A stretch of DNA of 64,000 nucleotides from Lycium barbarum (GCF_019175385.1 NC_083345.1:15276027-15340026); one strand, 5' to 3'; positions 37,310 to 49,128 are shown, counted from the first letter of the stretch. Notes: generated by a model not told the origin, from the sequence alone. Translations and numbers: made by a program.

Positions 37310-40300
37310 ATGGATTCTTGCTCCCCTTTTGATTCTATTATTTTCGGTAAGTTTGATCGTTCAATTTATATAATAGCATTTGACTGGACACCAAATTTAT
37401 AAAAATAAGAAAGACTTTTGGAAACCCAGAGTCTAAAATATTTGGTGACTATAAAATCTTTCTCATTAAAAGCAAAATGATTATTTTAAAGTTAAATTGC
37501 TATTTATTAAATATTGGAAGTTTATAAGACTAGTTAAAAGAAAAGGGCGACATATAAATAAATTGGAGAGAGGAAGTATAATTTTAGTTGCTAGAGAGAT
37601 ATTATTTATTATTATTAGTTTAATAATACATAAGTATTTTGTTGGTGGACGGATGACCAGTTCAAAATATCTGTCTGATCGCATGTGAAATTCTATGAAT
37701 TATAGGTATTAGTCTTAATTTCCATTTTGTTTACTTGTTGAGAAATTGTGCTGAGTGATCTAAGGATATTTCTAAATTATTTGTTGTTTAGATTTGGATG
37801 ATACTCTGTACTCGTCCAAGACTGGAATTGGGCAAGCATTGAAGAAGAACATTGACGGTTTGAATTCTGTTCCTTCTTTTTGGTTCAATTTTGTAACTAA
37901 TTAAACGGTGTGATTGGTTATCTGAAACTGTTGTGTTTGGCTGAAAATAGATTTTTTGGTGGAGAAATGCGGTTTTCCTGAATCGAAAGCATCAGCTTTG
38001 CGTGTTGAGCTTTTCAAAACTTACGGCAGTTCTCTCTCCGGTTTAAGGGTAATTATCCTTATTTTACCCTTAATTCTTACTCCGTTTTTTTTTTTTTTTA
38101 CTTGTTCACTGTACTAAAAATAAATGTCTATTTTTCCTTATTCAGTTTGAAAAATCAAGAGATAATTTATTATTTTATATTTGTTTTACCCTTACTATTA
38201 ATTATTGGGTTGGAAACTAAACTGAATTATTAGTGGGTACACAAATTTTAAAGTATGTTTGATTGATTTAAATCATTAGATGACTTAGTAATAATTAGGG
38301 GTGATATAGTAAAATTGTTATTCTATTTATGACTCTGATGTGTGTCAATTTTTAAGTCAATACATGACAAGTAATAATGAAAAATGACCGGAGGGAGTAG
38401 TGCTGAGTCCCTCTATCCCAATTTATTTGTTATGAAAGAAGTGGTTTTTCTATATTTAATAATTTGACATTTAAACATCTTACATGTATAGGTTATATTC
38501 AAAGAATATTTTAGTTAATTATACACATATTTAATTTAGAATCATAAGATTTAAAAGTATATCTTTATTTCTCAAATTTCGTGACTTGTCAAACTAAAAT
38601 AATTAAATTGCGACGGGTGAGTACTATTTCAATACGTTCTCTTAATTGATATCACTTCAATACTTTGCAATTAATCAATTCTTAATTCTAGAGGGTTCAT
38701 TAGTTAATTGTTTCCTTCAATCCGTTTGCCTTTTAATGCAGGCTATAGGCTATGATGTTGATGCAGATGATTATCACAGGTGAGAAATGTTCATGAAAAC
38801 TATAAATTCTTCAAAGTTTGACTCTCTAATTCCTCAGGTAAAATTTGGATCAAGAATGAGATTATGTTTCTGAAAATTGTTTCTTTTTCTTCTTTAACAG
38901 CTATGTGCACGGAAGATTGCCATATGATTTGATTAAACCGGATGCTCAGTTACGAAGCATCTTGTGTAGTATTAATCAAAGGAAAATTGTAAGTTAGACT
39001 AATGAATTCAAATTGTGATATGTTGATCTATGTTACTCAAGACTCTTCAAAAGTGTCAACGGGTGCGTATCGGATTCTCCAAAAATAGTGCATTTTTAGA
39101 AGATCCGACGCAGGTACACGGCATTATTTTTGGAGAGTTCGAGCAACATATGTTGATCACCGATGATGATTAATTAGTACTAGTATATGTTAATTTGGAC
39201 TTTGTGGATTGATTTTTGAAAGTAAATGTGCAGATTTTCACGAATTCTGATCGAATTCATGCGATAAAAGCTTTGGATCGTCTTGGAATTAAGGATTGTT
39301 TTGAACAAATTATTTGTTTCGAGACGATGAATTTTAACCTCTCTAAGGCAACACGGCCAGAAGAGATTCCGGTGATATTGAAGCCTTCAATGAAGGCAAT
39401 GAATATAGCCATTGAAGCTGCTCAGGTTGATCCTTGTCGCACGGTATGCTCTATACTATGCTTATCAAGCTAATTGCCTCTTAATGTTTAGCTAATTATG
39501 TGCTTTAATGGTTGTGATTCAAAGTTTGACTTTTTGTTTTTCTGTGAGTTTAGCTCTTCCTTGATGATAATGTTAAGAACATAGCTGCTGGGAAAGCTGT
39601 GGGGCTCCGAACAGTTTTGGTAAGTCCTTATTTAGTTTGTGGTTTTGTTTGGGTATTTGTGATTTTAGCACTTTTGTGTTAATCTCTTTTGAGATGGGAT
39701 GGTCTTGTGCAGGGGCGTATCTAGCATACTAAGTGGGGGTTCAATTAACCCTCTAGCTTTCGACGCGGAGTATAAATTATGTGTAAAAAATTATTAAAAT
39801 TCTAATAAATAGTAGATATGAATTCATAATTTTAAAAATATAATGGTTTAATACTAAAAATCTTAAAATTGAACCCATAAAATTTAAATTCTAGATCCGC
39901 CTCCACTATCTCGTGGATAGTGAGATTGAGAAGGTAAAAGAAAAACAGACTGATTGAAAACTCTTACTCCTGAAATGATATGGAGTGATATTCAATGACT
40001 GATTTTGACCAAAGAGGTTCATCTATACATGGAAAAATATATTTTTGACCTTGTAAGTATCGTTTAATTTCCCAACAGAACAGGAACATTCGCCTTCCGC
40101 TCTTCTAGCTCTGCCCCGGGTGATATCTAACCGCGACTTAATGCAGATTGTATTTGATATGAAAAGAAATCGGAATTACAACTTATTCACATAAATTATA
40201 CTTGTGTATTACATTCCATGACGTATGAGTTCATTTGGACCCAAAACAGAAGGTGATGTTCCTCTGTTTTTAAGAACGATCTGGCCGTCTAACTCGAACT

Positions 40301-41234
40301 TGATGATTAAATTTGCGAAAGTTCAATAAGTGCAATGGTGCTAATTAAGTTACAGAAACATAACAAGAATAAGGTACAAGAAGATATTTCAGTTTGTGCT
40401 TATCTCAAATAGCATGTGACCTTGGTGTCCTGCTTTTTAACAAACAAAGTTAGGTATTGCATTTTCTACAGCACGATTAGTACAAAGAATATGACCCGAC
40501 AGCCTTGTAGTACAACTTTGGCACGTCAACCAACGTGGATGATTGAATATGCAAAAAATTGTACACGTTTAACTAATGGTACTTTGGTAAGTACTATGGA
40601 AGTTCGATATATGACAAGAATGTACAAGATGGATATTTTTAGCTTGTGCTTATCCCAAATAACATGTCATGACATTGACCTGTCCCCTTCTCGTTTGTAT
40701 CTTATCTTCATCGATCAAAGTATTTATGGGTCAAAAGTTTTAACTGAGGAGTTACAAAGGAAACACTTATCTAATGGATATATACCAAGAAACACGTAAA
40801 TAAAATAAAAAACAAACTTAACAGACTTCTGTTTGCAACTAATGCTCCTATTATCCTATTTTCTCGGAGATAGCCAATAACTAACCCTCCACGAATGTGT
40901 TAACAATGTAAGGATTGAATTATATATACGATTTTTACATTATCAATATAGTTTAATATATGATACTAGTAAGTTACGACATTACGACGTTATGTTACAC
41001 TATCAGTGAGTATATAAAACTTAAACTCATATAAACTCTGATTTTCGTCTTCGTTTCCAAATATTGAAGGTTGGAAGAGCAACTAAAACCAAAGAAGCTG
41101 ACTATGCATTAGAGATGGTGACGGATCTGGTCCAAGTAGTACCAGCAATATGGTTCAAGGAAGAAGAAGATCAAAAAATTACACGCACAAGAAGTGAAAT
41201 GGACTTTCTTGCAACCACAGCTGTTGGTGCTTAA
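37310..41234 (+). CDS. HAD-superfamily phosphatase, pyrimidine 5'-nucleotidase-like
   Basis: Eight exons join in frame to 255 aa: 37310-37346, 37792-37857, 37951-38048, 38742-38779, 38901-38988, 39234-39443, 39554-39619, 41070-41234, all with GT-AG introns. The four HAD motifs are present: I DLDDTLY with nucleophile and general acid aspartates (split over exons 1-2), II IFTNSD, III the lysine in ILKPSM, IV LFLDDN. Between I and II is a helical cap of the type in yeast Sdt1/Phm8-like nucleotidases (KCGFPES, YGSSLSGLRAIGYD). Plants have a small family of such proteins; dephosphorylation of pyrimidine nucleoside monophosphates is likely by family but untested, and the substrate could be another phosphometabolite. 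No signal peptide is seen, so it is probably cytosolic. The length is slightly shorter than some relatives. Introns 3, 5 and 7 hold MITEs, and intron 7 is 1450 bp. Confidence 0.9.
38080..38397. mobile_element. Stowaway-like MITE in intron 3 of the HAD gene
   Basis: Left end 'ctccgttttttt' after TA, right end 'aatgaccggagggag' before TA. The termini fit Stowaway, but the arms are worn. Confidence 0.6.
38405..38621. mobile_element. Worn Stowaway-like MITE in intron 3
   Basis: Starts 'tccctctatcccaattta' and ends 'taaattgcgacgggtgag', imperfect inverted matches directly beside the previous element. No clear TA pair. Confidence 0.4.
39029..39149. mobile_element. MITE in intron 5 of the HAD gene, 9-bp TSD
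   Basis: 121 bp with inverted ends TATGTTACTCAAGACTCTTC and GGAGAGTTCGAGCAACAT. ATGTTGATC flanks it at 39020-39028 and 39150-39158, a perfect 9-bp duplication. The element lies 40 bp after exon 5 and does not touch splice sites. Confidence 0.85.
39712..39905. mobile_element. MITE with GGGGCGTATCTAG ends in intron 7
   Basis: Left CAGGGGCGTATCTAGC and right TCTAGATCCGCCTCC are inverted matches, as are the subterminal 'gggttcaatt' and 'aattgaaccca'. It belongs to the same general group as the hAT-like MITE at 9749-10108. I could not find a convincing target duplication. Confidence 0.6.
40366..40690. repeat. Imperfect direct duplication inside intron 7
   Basis: A phrase of about 70 bp (gtacaagaagatattt, agcttgtgcttatcccaaata, catgtgacc) at 40371-40430 recurs at 40622-40680. 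It makes a 127-codon ORF here that has no known domain and is inside the intron, so I do not call a gene. Confidence 0.5.
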
Positions 41235-41936
41235 TTTATGTCAATAACCCCGAGGTCTAGTGTTTGGACCACAGTACATATCCTTGTAATAATCATCTCT
41301 AATGCACGTGAATGTACTTGTATGTATATATGCATAAAATAACAAAAGAAGAGCCACAAGAAGGTGGTTTTGTTGTGAACTTTCGTGTTGATTCTAGAAA
41401 AGCTCAACTAATTTTATATTTGGGAAATGGTTCGAATTATTCTGAAGTGTTCTATTTAATTTGCCTTTCTTTTGGACTTAAGTTTGCTTATTGTTTCATA
41501 AGAACCCTCACAAGTATCTTTTGTTTCAAATAATATGTTCCTACACAATTTTATGAATGGCTATCCATCATTTTTTCCGACATTTGTCACGGTGGTGCTA
41601 CGTGAACAAACAATAATTCAATTCCAGTTTACCTAAATTATCAAATTGGTTCATATTTATCATCTGCAATAATTGAAAGCATGCCCCTCAACAATTGTAA
41701 AGATTTAAATTACATCCTAAACAATATAACATAGGTACCAAATAACAATATACCCCAACGTAGCTTTCACTAGATCAATTTTTTTCATGATGAGAACTCA
41801 TTAGTGGGAGGAGAAAGATAGCTGTAGGGCTTTCCTTGATCGACAGGTAAATGACGGACAAATATAAAACATATCATAATTGGAGTGTATTACTGTATTT
41901 GTATTTTTCTCTTTAATATTTATATGTCTGCTTTCT
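41235..41936 (+). other. 3' UTR and downstream flank of the HAD gene
   Basis: No gene. The transcript end is not clear; 'aataatcatc' near 41288 and 'cataaaataacaaa' near 41332 could be polyadenylation signals. Confidence 0.4.
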
Positions 41937-42480
41937 GAATATATCCTCCCAGTAAGAATCAGACAATTAAAGATGTCGAAGCACATGCCATTGGAGATCA
42001 CAATATTAAACATTGACTTTACATGAGGATATGTGTGACGTTTAACTTATTTGAATTGATAGATAGGTGTGAAAGCTAAAGTTGATGTTATATTTTAATT
42101 AATCAACATTATTACAAGCTTATGGTATCATTTGATATCGTTATCTGCTGAGTCAGTGGGTGTCTTTAATTTGACCTATTACTTAATAAGGATGGTTAGT
42201 ACTTAGTTGTGACTTATGTTTTTTTTTTTTTTTTTTTTTTTCCCCTCCCATTTTAGGAGGATTTATAGTGTTTCCACACTTCCCCTCCAGTGTGACTCGA
42301 ACCCAGGACCTACCGGTCGTGGGTGGAGGTGCTTAACCACTGAGCCATCCCTCACTTGTCGTGACTGACTTATGTTGATAGGCCTAGAGAAACTTTTTTT
42401 TTGAGGTGCCTCTAAACATTATCGGTGTAAGATGTTTTGTCACGCATCAATATTATACATTTTTGTATATGCTAAGTTGT
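41937..42480 (+). repeat. Diverged duplicated segment, copy A (carries a SINE)
   Basis: Matches 59335-59750 in the same order: 'gaatatatcctcccagtaagaatc', 'catgccattggagatc', 'gatgttatattttaatt', 'gatatcgttatctg', 'gtcagtgggtg', 'gatggtt' and 'cacgcatc'. The match is imperfect, so the duplication is old. Copy A is interrupted by the SINE 42219-42358 and ends next to the gypsy element's 5' LTR. Confidence 0.7.
42219..42358 (-). mobile_element. tRNA-derived SINE
   Basis: On the minus strand the head GAGGGATGGCTCAGTGGTTA contains an A box (TGGCTCAGTGG). GGTTCGAGTC at 42303-42294 is a B box, and the body ends in a run of about 22 A (plus-strand T at 42219-42241). Flanks are GTGACTTATG (42209-42218) and GTGACTGACTTATG (42361-42374), a target duplication with a 4-bp insertion. 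It is transcribed by RNA polymerase III in active relatives. The tRNA-like part is not a functional tRNA gene. Confidence 0.88.
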
Positions 42481-42505
42481 TGTTGAGCAAGAATGCTGCA
42501 TCGCG

Positions 42506-42686
42506 ACCCAATTTTGTCCCGCTTTTTTTCCAAAATATCTATTTGCGCTTCTAATATTTTCGACAACTTAAGAAATAATTATTTATACTTTACTACAATT
42601 ATCAGTTTTTTATTAATATCATCGTTTCATTATCCTACTATAGTCATTAGCTATTATCATTTTTTTATTACCGTTATTACTACTAC

Positions 42687-42734
<48 letters not shown>

Positions 42735-44924
42735 TACTATTGCAACCGCCACGATCACTTTTAACATCTTACACCTCACATTCATTTTTATGCAATTAAA
42801 CAATAGCATTTACTTACTGTTAACTTTAAAATACTATCGCACGGCTATCACGATATCATATAATTTTATTTGAGTAGTAATAAATATATTTTACAGTAAG
42901 TAATATTTTGGCACACGCTAATATATAATTGATTGAAGAAGGTCTTTTATTTAAATTTAAAAGCCCAAAGCAGTATAAGAAGAAATATTTTTCAGCCCAA
43001 GAAGGCCTCACATCAGCCCAATAGAGAGCCCCAAATCCGAACCCAATCAACCAAATGTTTTCGGACTAGCCCATAATAACCAGCCCACCATTCGTTTAAC
43101 CCGACCCGACCCATATCTCTTACTTCATCATCTAAACCTAACGAAAGAAACTCAGCGGCGCTTCATCTTTCTCCTTCTCTCTCCTCGACGAAAATGTCGA
43201 ATTCACAGAGCCCTTTTCGCTCCTACAGACAATGCATGGTCGTTTTGGGGAAGGGAAATTAATGCTCGTCCTTCCCCGTCAAGTCTCATCCGTTGTGAGG
43301 TAATTTTTTTCCCTCTTTCTGTTTTTTTTTTTTTTTTTTGATCTGAAATCCTTAATGGGTTTTGTCCATTTGTGAGTTCAAATCCTTTTCTTTTATCAGT
43401 TCCTTTTCATTTTCGAGTACAAAGCTTTAATGGATTTTGTCTCCTTCTTTCTTTTCTGATCGGGTGGTTGAAATATCCACAAAAAATCCGAACGTTTGGA
43501 TTTGGAATGGAGCATTTTGACCAAGAAATCCTGCCCAAAAATTTCGAATCCTAGCAAACCCTAATCTGGATCTATAAATACAAACCTTTTGGAACCTTAA
43601 AAAGAGGTTTTTTTTTGGAGCCGCCTCTGTCCCTCTTGAAAATATTAATATTCTTCAGTCCTAATACCTCTGGGTATTGATTCGAAATACTAAGTCATTT
43701 ATTTCTCTTTTGCCCTTGCTATTACTTCGAATCCGAGCGCATTCAAGCTCGGAGTTTGTTAGTGTTCGAGCGTGTATCGGAGACTCAAAGCCCCACTTCG
43801 CTGCACCTGAAGAAGGTCAGCAATTCCCCCTCTTCCTTGTAGTTAATTTTCATTCTCTATTTAATGTGTATACGAGTTATTTTCTGTAGTTAATTAAGCT
43901 CAGTTCAATTCTGATCGGTGTAGCTCTAGGCTTGCTTAGTATACTAATCATGTTGTTTGTTGGTAGTTAGTTTAGATTAGGCATCAAACCTGCTCATATG
44001 TTTGAATAAGTATCCATGCTAGTGTTAATCTATATCCATATGCTTAGTTCAGCGATTAGCATGTTATTGTTTAAAGTTCTGAGTCAAATATGTTTGATAT
44101 GTTCGATTATGTGCATCATGTATTATTCGTAATGATGGTCTTAAAATCATGTTATCAGCTCACATGTGATTAATAGGTGTTCCACTTTGAAGAGTATGAT
44201 AAAATCATACTCAGTTAACAATGTTGTCATGAGTATAAATCTGGCTAAATGAGCTGTTTGATATGTTAATGGTACTGTTACCCCGATTAAATACGCAGAT
44301 ATAGAATGAAGCCCTGTCTAAGTTATGATTTCTTGTTTGAAAAGTCCAAATTTGTATGTAGAGTCAATCTACGACCATGATGGTCTAAAATGTGATTTGT
44401 GAATAAATTGTATGCTTTTCTTTTAAGACATTTGTTTGTCTCGAGTCTTGAAACAGAACTGGAATTATGGCTAATAAATAAACGCACACATCTTTTAAGT
44501 GTAAACATTTTGTTTAACATATTTCGACAAAACCAGGGGTTCCAGTACCCTTTTCTGCTATTTAAATATCAGAAACCTTATTTTTAAACCAAGTAGAATT
44601 TCTAGGAACCATCTCATCTATGGATTACTATTAGCCCTGTTATCTTTCTTTTTTTGTATATCCCATATCATGCTGCATTAAGCTGGAAATGATCAATGTA
44701 AACGAAGGAATTAGTTTTAGAAATAGAATGTTTGAATTAGTAGGGAATAATATGTGACTAGTTAAAATACAAATAGTTGAGCCATGGTCTCAATCATAAG
44801 CTGTTTCTTTTTTTTTATTCTAGTGAGTTGAGTGTGATCTTTGAGTAAGTTAAGTAGATTATGTTGCATTCATCTTGGAGATGAGGAAGTGTTTGCCATT
44901 GTTTGAATTGTGTGAAGAACTAAA
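42506..44924 (+). repeat. 5' LTR fragment of the gypsy element
   Basis: Nearly identical to 53619-56094 of the 3' LTR, from ACCCAATTTTGTCCC to TTGAATTGTGTGAAG. The first seven LTR bases are replaced and the last 2 kb (56095-58136 equivalent) are absent. TATA-like TATAAATA at 43573-43580 precedes a likely start site. An (ATT)n run lies at 42683-42734. Confidence 0.9.
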
Positions 44925-46209
44925 GATTTTTAACATTTTGAGGATAAGCCAAAACCAAATTTGGATGTAACAGAGGCCTTAAATTTGGGAGATTCAGAAA
45001 CAGTAAAGGAAACAAGAATTAGCGTTCATTTGACTCCGGCACAAAGGGAAGAATTGATCAACCTTTTGAGACAATATATAGACGTGTTCGATTGGTCTTA
45101 TGATGATATGCCGGGTCTAAGCACGGATATTGTTTCGCACAAGTTGCCTATTGATCCATCTTGTCCTCCGGTGAAACAAAAGAAGAGAAATATTAAACCG
45201 GATTTGAGTCTAAAAGTCAAGGAAGAAGTCTCCAAGCAATTTAACGCAAAATTCATTCGAACTACAAGGTACTCCACTTGGCTAGCCAATATCGTGCCTG
45301 TACCAAAGAAGGATGGCAAAGTCAGGGTGTGCGTGGATTATCGGGATCTCAACAAGGCTAGCCCGAAAGATGATTTCCCCCTCCCAAATATTCACATACT
45401 TATTGATAACTGTGCGAAGCTTGAATTGCAGTCCTTCGTTGATTGCTTCGCAGGATATCACTAAATTCTAATGGATGAAGAAGATGCTGAGAAAACGGCG
45501 TTCATCACACCTTGGGGAGTATACTATTATCGAGTGATGCCTTTTGGAATCAAAAACCGCAGGTGCCACCTATATGACAGCCATGACTACTATTTTTCAT
45601 GATATAATCCATAAGGAGATTGAAGTTTATGTGGACGATATCATCATCAAATCACGAAAGAGTTCAGATCACTTGACGGATTTGAAGAAGTTCTTTGATA
45701 GGTTGAGGCGATACAATTTGAAATTAAATCCCGCAAAGTGTGCATTTGGTGTTCCGGCTGGGAAGCTGTTAGGCTTTATTATGAGCAGGAGGGGTATAGA
45801 ATTGGATCCTTCGAAGATAAAGGCTATTCAAGACTTGCCTGCCCCAAAGAGTCGAAAGGATGTGATGAGCTTCCTCGGTCGTCTCAACTACATTAGTTGG
45901 TTCATAGCATAATCGAAAGTAATATGTGAGCCAATAATCAAGTTATTGAAGAAGGATGTTGCTACCAAATGGACGGAAGATTGCCAACGAGCTTTTGATA
46001 GAATCAAAGTGTATTTGTCTAATCCGCCTGTTTTGGTGCCTCCAGAAGCCGAAAGACCTTTGTTATTGTACTTGTCTGTGTCAGCGAATGCATTTGGATG
46101 TGTGTTGGGACAACATGATGAAACGGGAAAGAAGGAGCAAGCAATATACTACTTGAGCAAGAAGTTCACGCCTTATGAGACCCGATATACTTTGTTGGAA
46201 CGCACCTGC
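44925..46209 (+). pseudogene. Gypsy reverse transcriptase and first RNase H, broken
   Basis: The order is: connection region (FDWSYDDMPGL, VSHKLPIDP), RT fingers and palm (WLANIVPVPKKDGKVRVCVDYRDLNKASP split here as WLANIVPVPKK and VCVDYRDLNKASPKDD), TAA stop at 45462 after DCFAGYH, GVYYYRVMPFGIKN, then a frameshift near 45558. After it come the intact catalytic YVDD (VYVDDIIIKS), LGFIMSRRGIE and FLGRLNYIS, with a second TAA at 45910. RNase H follows (LLLYLSVSANAFGCVLGQHD, AIYYLSKKFTPYETRY) and is cut at LERTC by the solo LTR. Its remainder resumes at 49129. Confidence 0.9.
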
Positions 46210-46738
46210 TGTCACGACCCAACCCCGTAGGCCATGACTAGTGCCCGAGCTGGACACTCGTATACACCTGTTAACTACAATCATCTACAGCTAACATAAC
46301 AAGGATTTATATATATAAAGGCAAGACGTTGCCTTAACACGGTCGCATATATGCATATCATAGCCACCTATCTCCTGAGGAGTTACAACTTTCACATCAG
46401 ATATATATATATGTCTACGCGAGCCGACAAGGCTGCCACTACGCAAAACATCCCAAAACATATGTATATATACGCAAGCCGACAAGGCTGCCACTACGAA
46501 TGGGTACGCCCTAAAAACATAAGTCATGTCTACATAGCAAAACAACAACTATATACAGACCTCTAAGAGTAACGACAATATCATATGACGGGACAGGGCC
46601 CCGCCGTACCCTGAACAACCACATACATATATAACAAAAGGGATCTATACCACAAGCTAGGCTCCGGAACAAAGGAGCACTCCAAAGTAGCTGAATAGAT
46701 ATCCTAGGCTGGCGGATCTCCGAAACGAGCGTCTGTAC

Positions 46739-46796
46739 CTGCGGGCATGAAACGCAGCCCCCCGAAGAAAGGGGGGTCAGTACGGAGTATGTACTG
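46739..46796 (-). other. Triple-hairpin module in LTR, best copy
   Basis: Three 19-nt hairpins: CTGCG/CGCAG with a 9-nt loop (46739-46757), CCCCCC/GGGGGG with loop GAAGAAA (46758-46776), one T, then CAGTAC/GTACTG with a 7-nt loop (46778-46796). All stems are perfect. The middle stem is entirely different in sequence from its counterparts at 22732-22753 and 26106-26124, yet still paired. Confidence 0.8.
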
Positions 46797-46979
46797 AGCA
46801 TGTAAAGCATGAAATATAGTAAATAGGATCATAATGAGACAAAGAGTGTAGGACCCAGTGTAACAACCAGAAAACCATAGGACTTACCTTTGAACATAAA
46901 TCATAAGTGTCAACATCATATCCATGTCGTTATAGAGTTTAATAGTCATAGTTAAATAATCATTCTGTATATAACATGT

Positions 46980-47062
46980 ATAACGTGTCCCGGCCCTCTA
47001 GCGAGGGACTCGGTGAATAATGATCATATGTCATCCTGGCCACCATCCCCATATCAACATGT

Positions 47063-47096
<34 letters not shown>

Positions 47097-47180
47097 CGTG
47101 TCCCGGCCCTCTAGTGAGGGACTCGGTGAGTGATGTAATAAATATACGCACGAAAACGTGTCCTGGCCCGGGACTCAGTG
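46980..47180 (-). repeat. Short tandem array inside solo LTR
   Basis: Three units with the core 'cgtgtcccggccctctag' and 'gagggactcggtga', separated by variable AT-rich DNA, including an (AT)n run at 47068-47094. CCCTC and GAGGG pair inside each full unit. The array ends 184 bp before the triple-hairpin module. Confidence 0.85.
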
Positions 47181-49128
47181 AAGGGTGTAACGGTAAGCAC
47201 GAGCAGAATAGTAAGCAACCACATACATACAAATCATCTTTTGAGACTCAATAGATAAGTAAACTAATCAGCTCTCAAGTATCAGGATAATGATCATATT
47301 AAGTTCTTTATAAATGTCATTACAAACTATAACAAGGAACATTTCAGAATTCATTTACATGTATCAATTTGACATAATATAGCTTGTAAAAGTCTAGTAT
47401 ACCTCTAATTATGCAATTCTTTAAGAGTAGGAATTTCTATACATCATTTATTAGTCAATCATATAGTAGGCTCGTGACAATAACATTAAGGAAGGAGTAG
47501 AATCATAAGTCATGCTTGGAACTAGAGAGTAGAATTTCCCTGAGGCCCATATCATGTCTTACTTACATCTAGGACATGCCAAAAGAAAGAAGGGATAGGC
47601 TTTACATACCTTTAGCGTTTAGTCGTATTATAACTCGTACTCGCTGCCCAATAGTACCTTATCCTATATCAAGATACCAAGAGCTACGATTAGTCTACGA
47701 GGGAATTCAATACGTATTTTAACGTTAATAATCCCTTTCTACATTTAGACGACGTTTCGTTCGCATTCGAACCAACTAATACTACAAACTAATATTGCTA
47801 GTCATACTTTCATGTATCAACCCGAGATTATTTAAACATGCTTCGAGGGAACTTCGGACAGCCCGTATATTATTCAAAGCAGTCCCTTATCCGCGGCCAA
47901 AACAGCACACACAACATTATCGTTTACAATTCAAAATTTTCCAACTTCAACCATAACAACAACAACAACAACAACAACAACATTACTTATACGATTATTA
48001 GAACTGTTTTAGCATCATTTTAACTCTTACAACAGCCCACAAACCATTTCAATTTCAACTTGAATCATTAACTCCATCTTCACTAAACGTCCATAACAAC
48101 AATCAACATTCAAAATACACTAATCTACCCCTTTCATTAAAACAGTCCACGGTTTGGACTGTTTTTCTACTTCAACATGAATCATTTCTTTTACACCTGA
48201 ACTCACATATTCATAAGGCATACAATGCACCACAATGTCCATAACAACAACAATTAAAGCAACACATAAAACAGTCCATTAATTCCTCTAAACCAGCCTC
48301 TACACGGCTTCAACACAACTACAACAACTTCATGATTTTCATTCGTTTATTCATACTATAACACATTCCTTCCATTCCTAATACATGTACAAGAAGATTA
48401 AACATTATTTCCTATAAACCTATAGCACACGACCTACTTCAACTTCAACAACAACAATCCAATAACAACATGCACAATCATATACATTCAATTCACCATA
48501 AAACATATGAGAAGTGATCAATTCTTACCTTGTCACTCAATCCTTCAATCGGCTAGCCCTTCAAATTCACTTCTTGAATTTTAACACTTGTTCTTGCTAT
48601 TCCAATTAATGCTACACGTTATTATGCACCTTCAAAGGAGTTGATTTGCTTAAGAAACTGATTTTTTTTTTTGGATCAATTTCACAACTCCATTCTCGGC
48701 TAGCTCTAGCCGAGACCCTCTCTCTCTATCTCTAAGTTTCTAGCTTGTAAAGATGAAAAATAACTTAGTAGTTGATAATTGAATCAGCATTTTGTTATAT
48801 ATATGCAGTCCATGGTTTGGACATGTGTCCCACTCAATATTTGAGTCAATTATCATTGACCACCTCAACATTACTTACACGGCCACACTTGGCTTATTTA
48901 ATGGGCTGATTTAGTTTTTAATCCCACTTAATAATCTAATCATGGTTAATTTAATCCCAACTTTCCATTAATACTACTATACCAAACGAAATTTATAGGC
49001 AACTTGTGACTTGAAACGAAACCGGAAGTTAAAGTCTCTACTTTGTACCTTAAAATAGTCTTGTTTTTAACTTGTCGCGTTTAGTTTAAAATGTCCCAAT
49101 GTATAAAAATACGGGATATAACACCTGC

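Larger units (their letters stand above)
46210..49123 (-). mobile_element. Solo long LTR (2914 bp) in gypsy RNase H
   Basis: Plus-strand ends TGTCACGACCC and CGGGATATAACA. A perfect CCTGC duplication flanks it (46205-46209, 49124-49128), and removing the LTR restores the frame of the host RNase H. On the minus strand the LTR starts TGTTATATCCCG. It holds a tandem array (46980-47180), a triple-hairpin module (46739-46796) and a long (CAA)n-rich stretch near 47955-47980. There are no internal domains. Confidence 0.92.

Noticed and set aside
40416..40799. 127-codon ORF
   Set aside because: It lies inside intron 7 of the HAD gene, spans a local duplication and shows no domain or conservation signal.
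42290..42358. tRNA-like sequence with A and B boxes on the minus strand
   Set aside because: Followed by a SINE body, poly-A and target duplication; the acceptor stem does not form, so it is a SINE head.
42495..42510. Target duplication for the gypsy element (GCGAT after 58136)
   Set aside because: The 5' end has lost its first bases and reads 'atcgcga'; a match can only be forced with shifted alignment.
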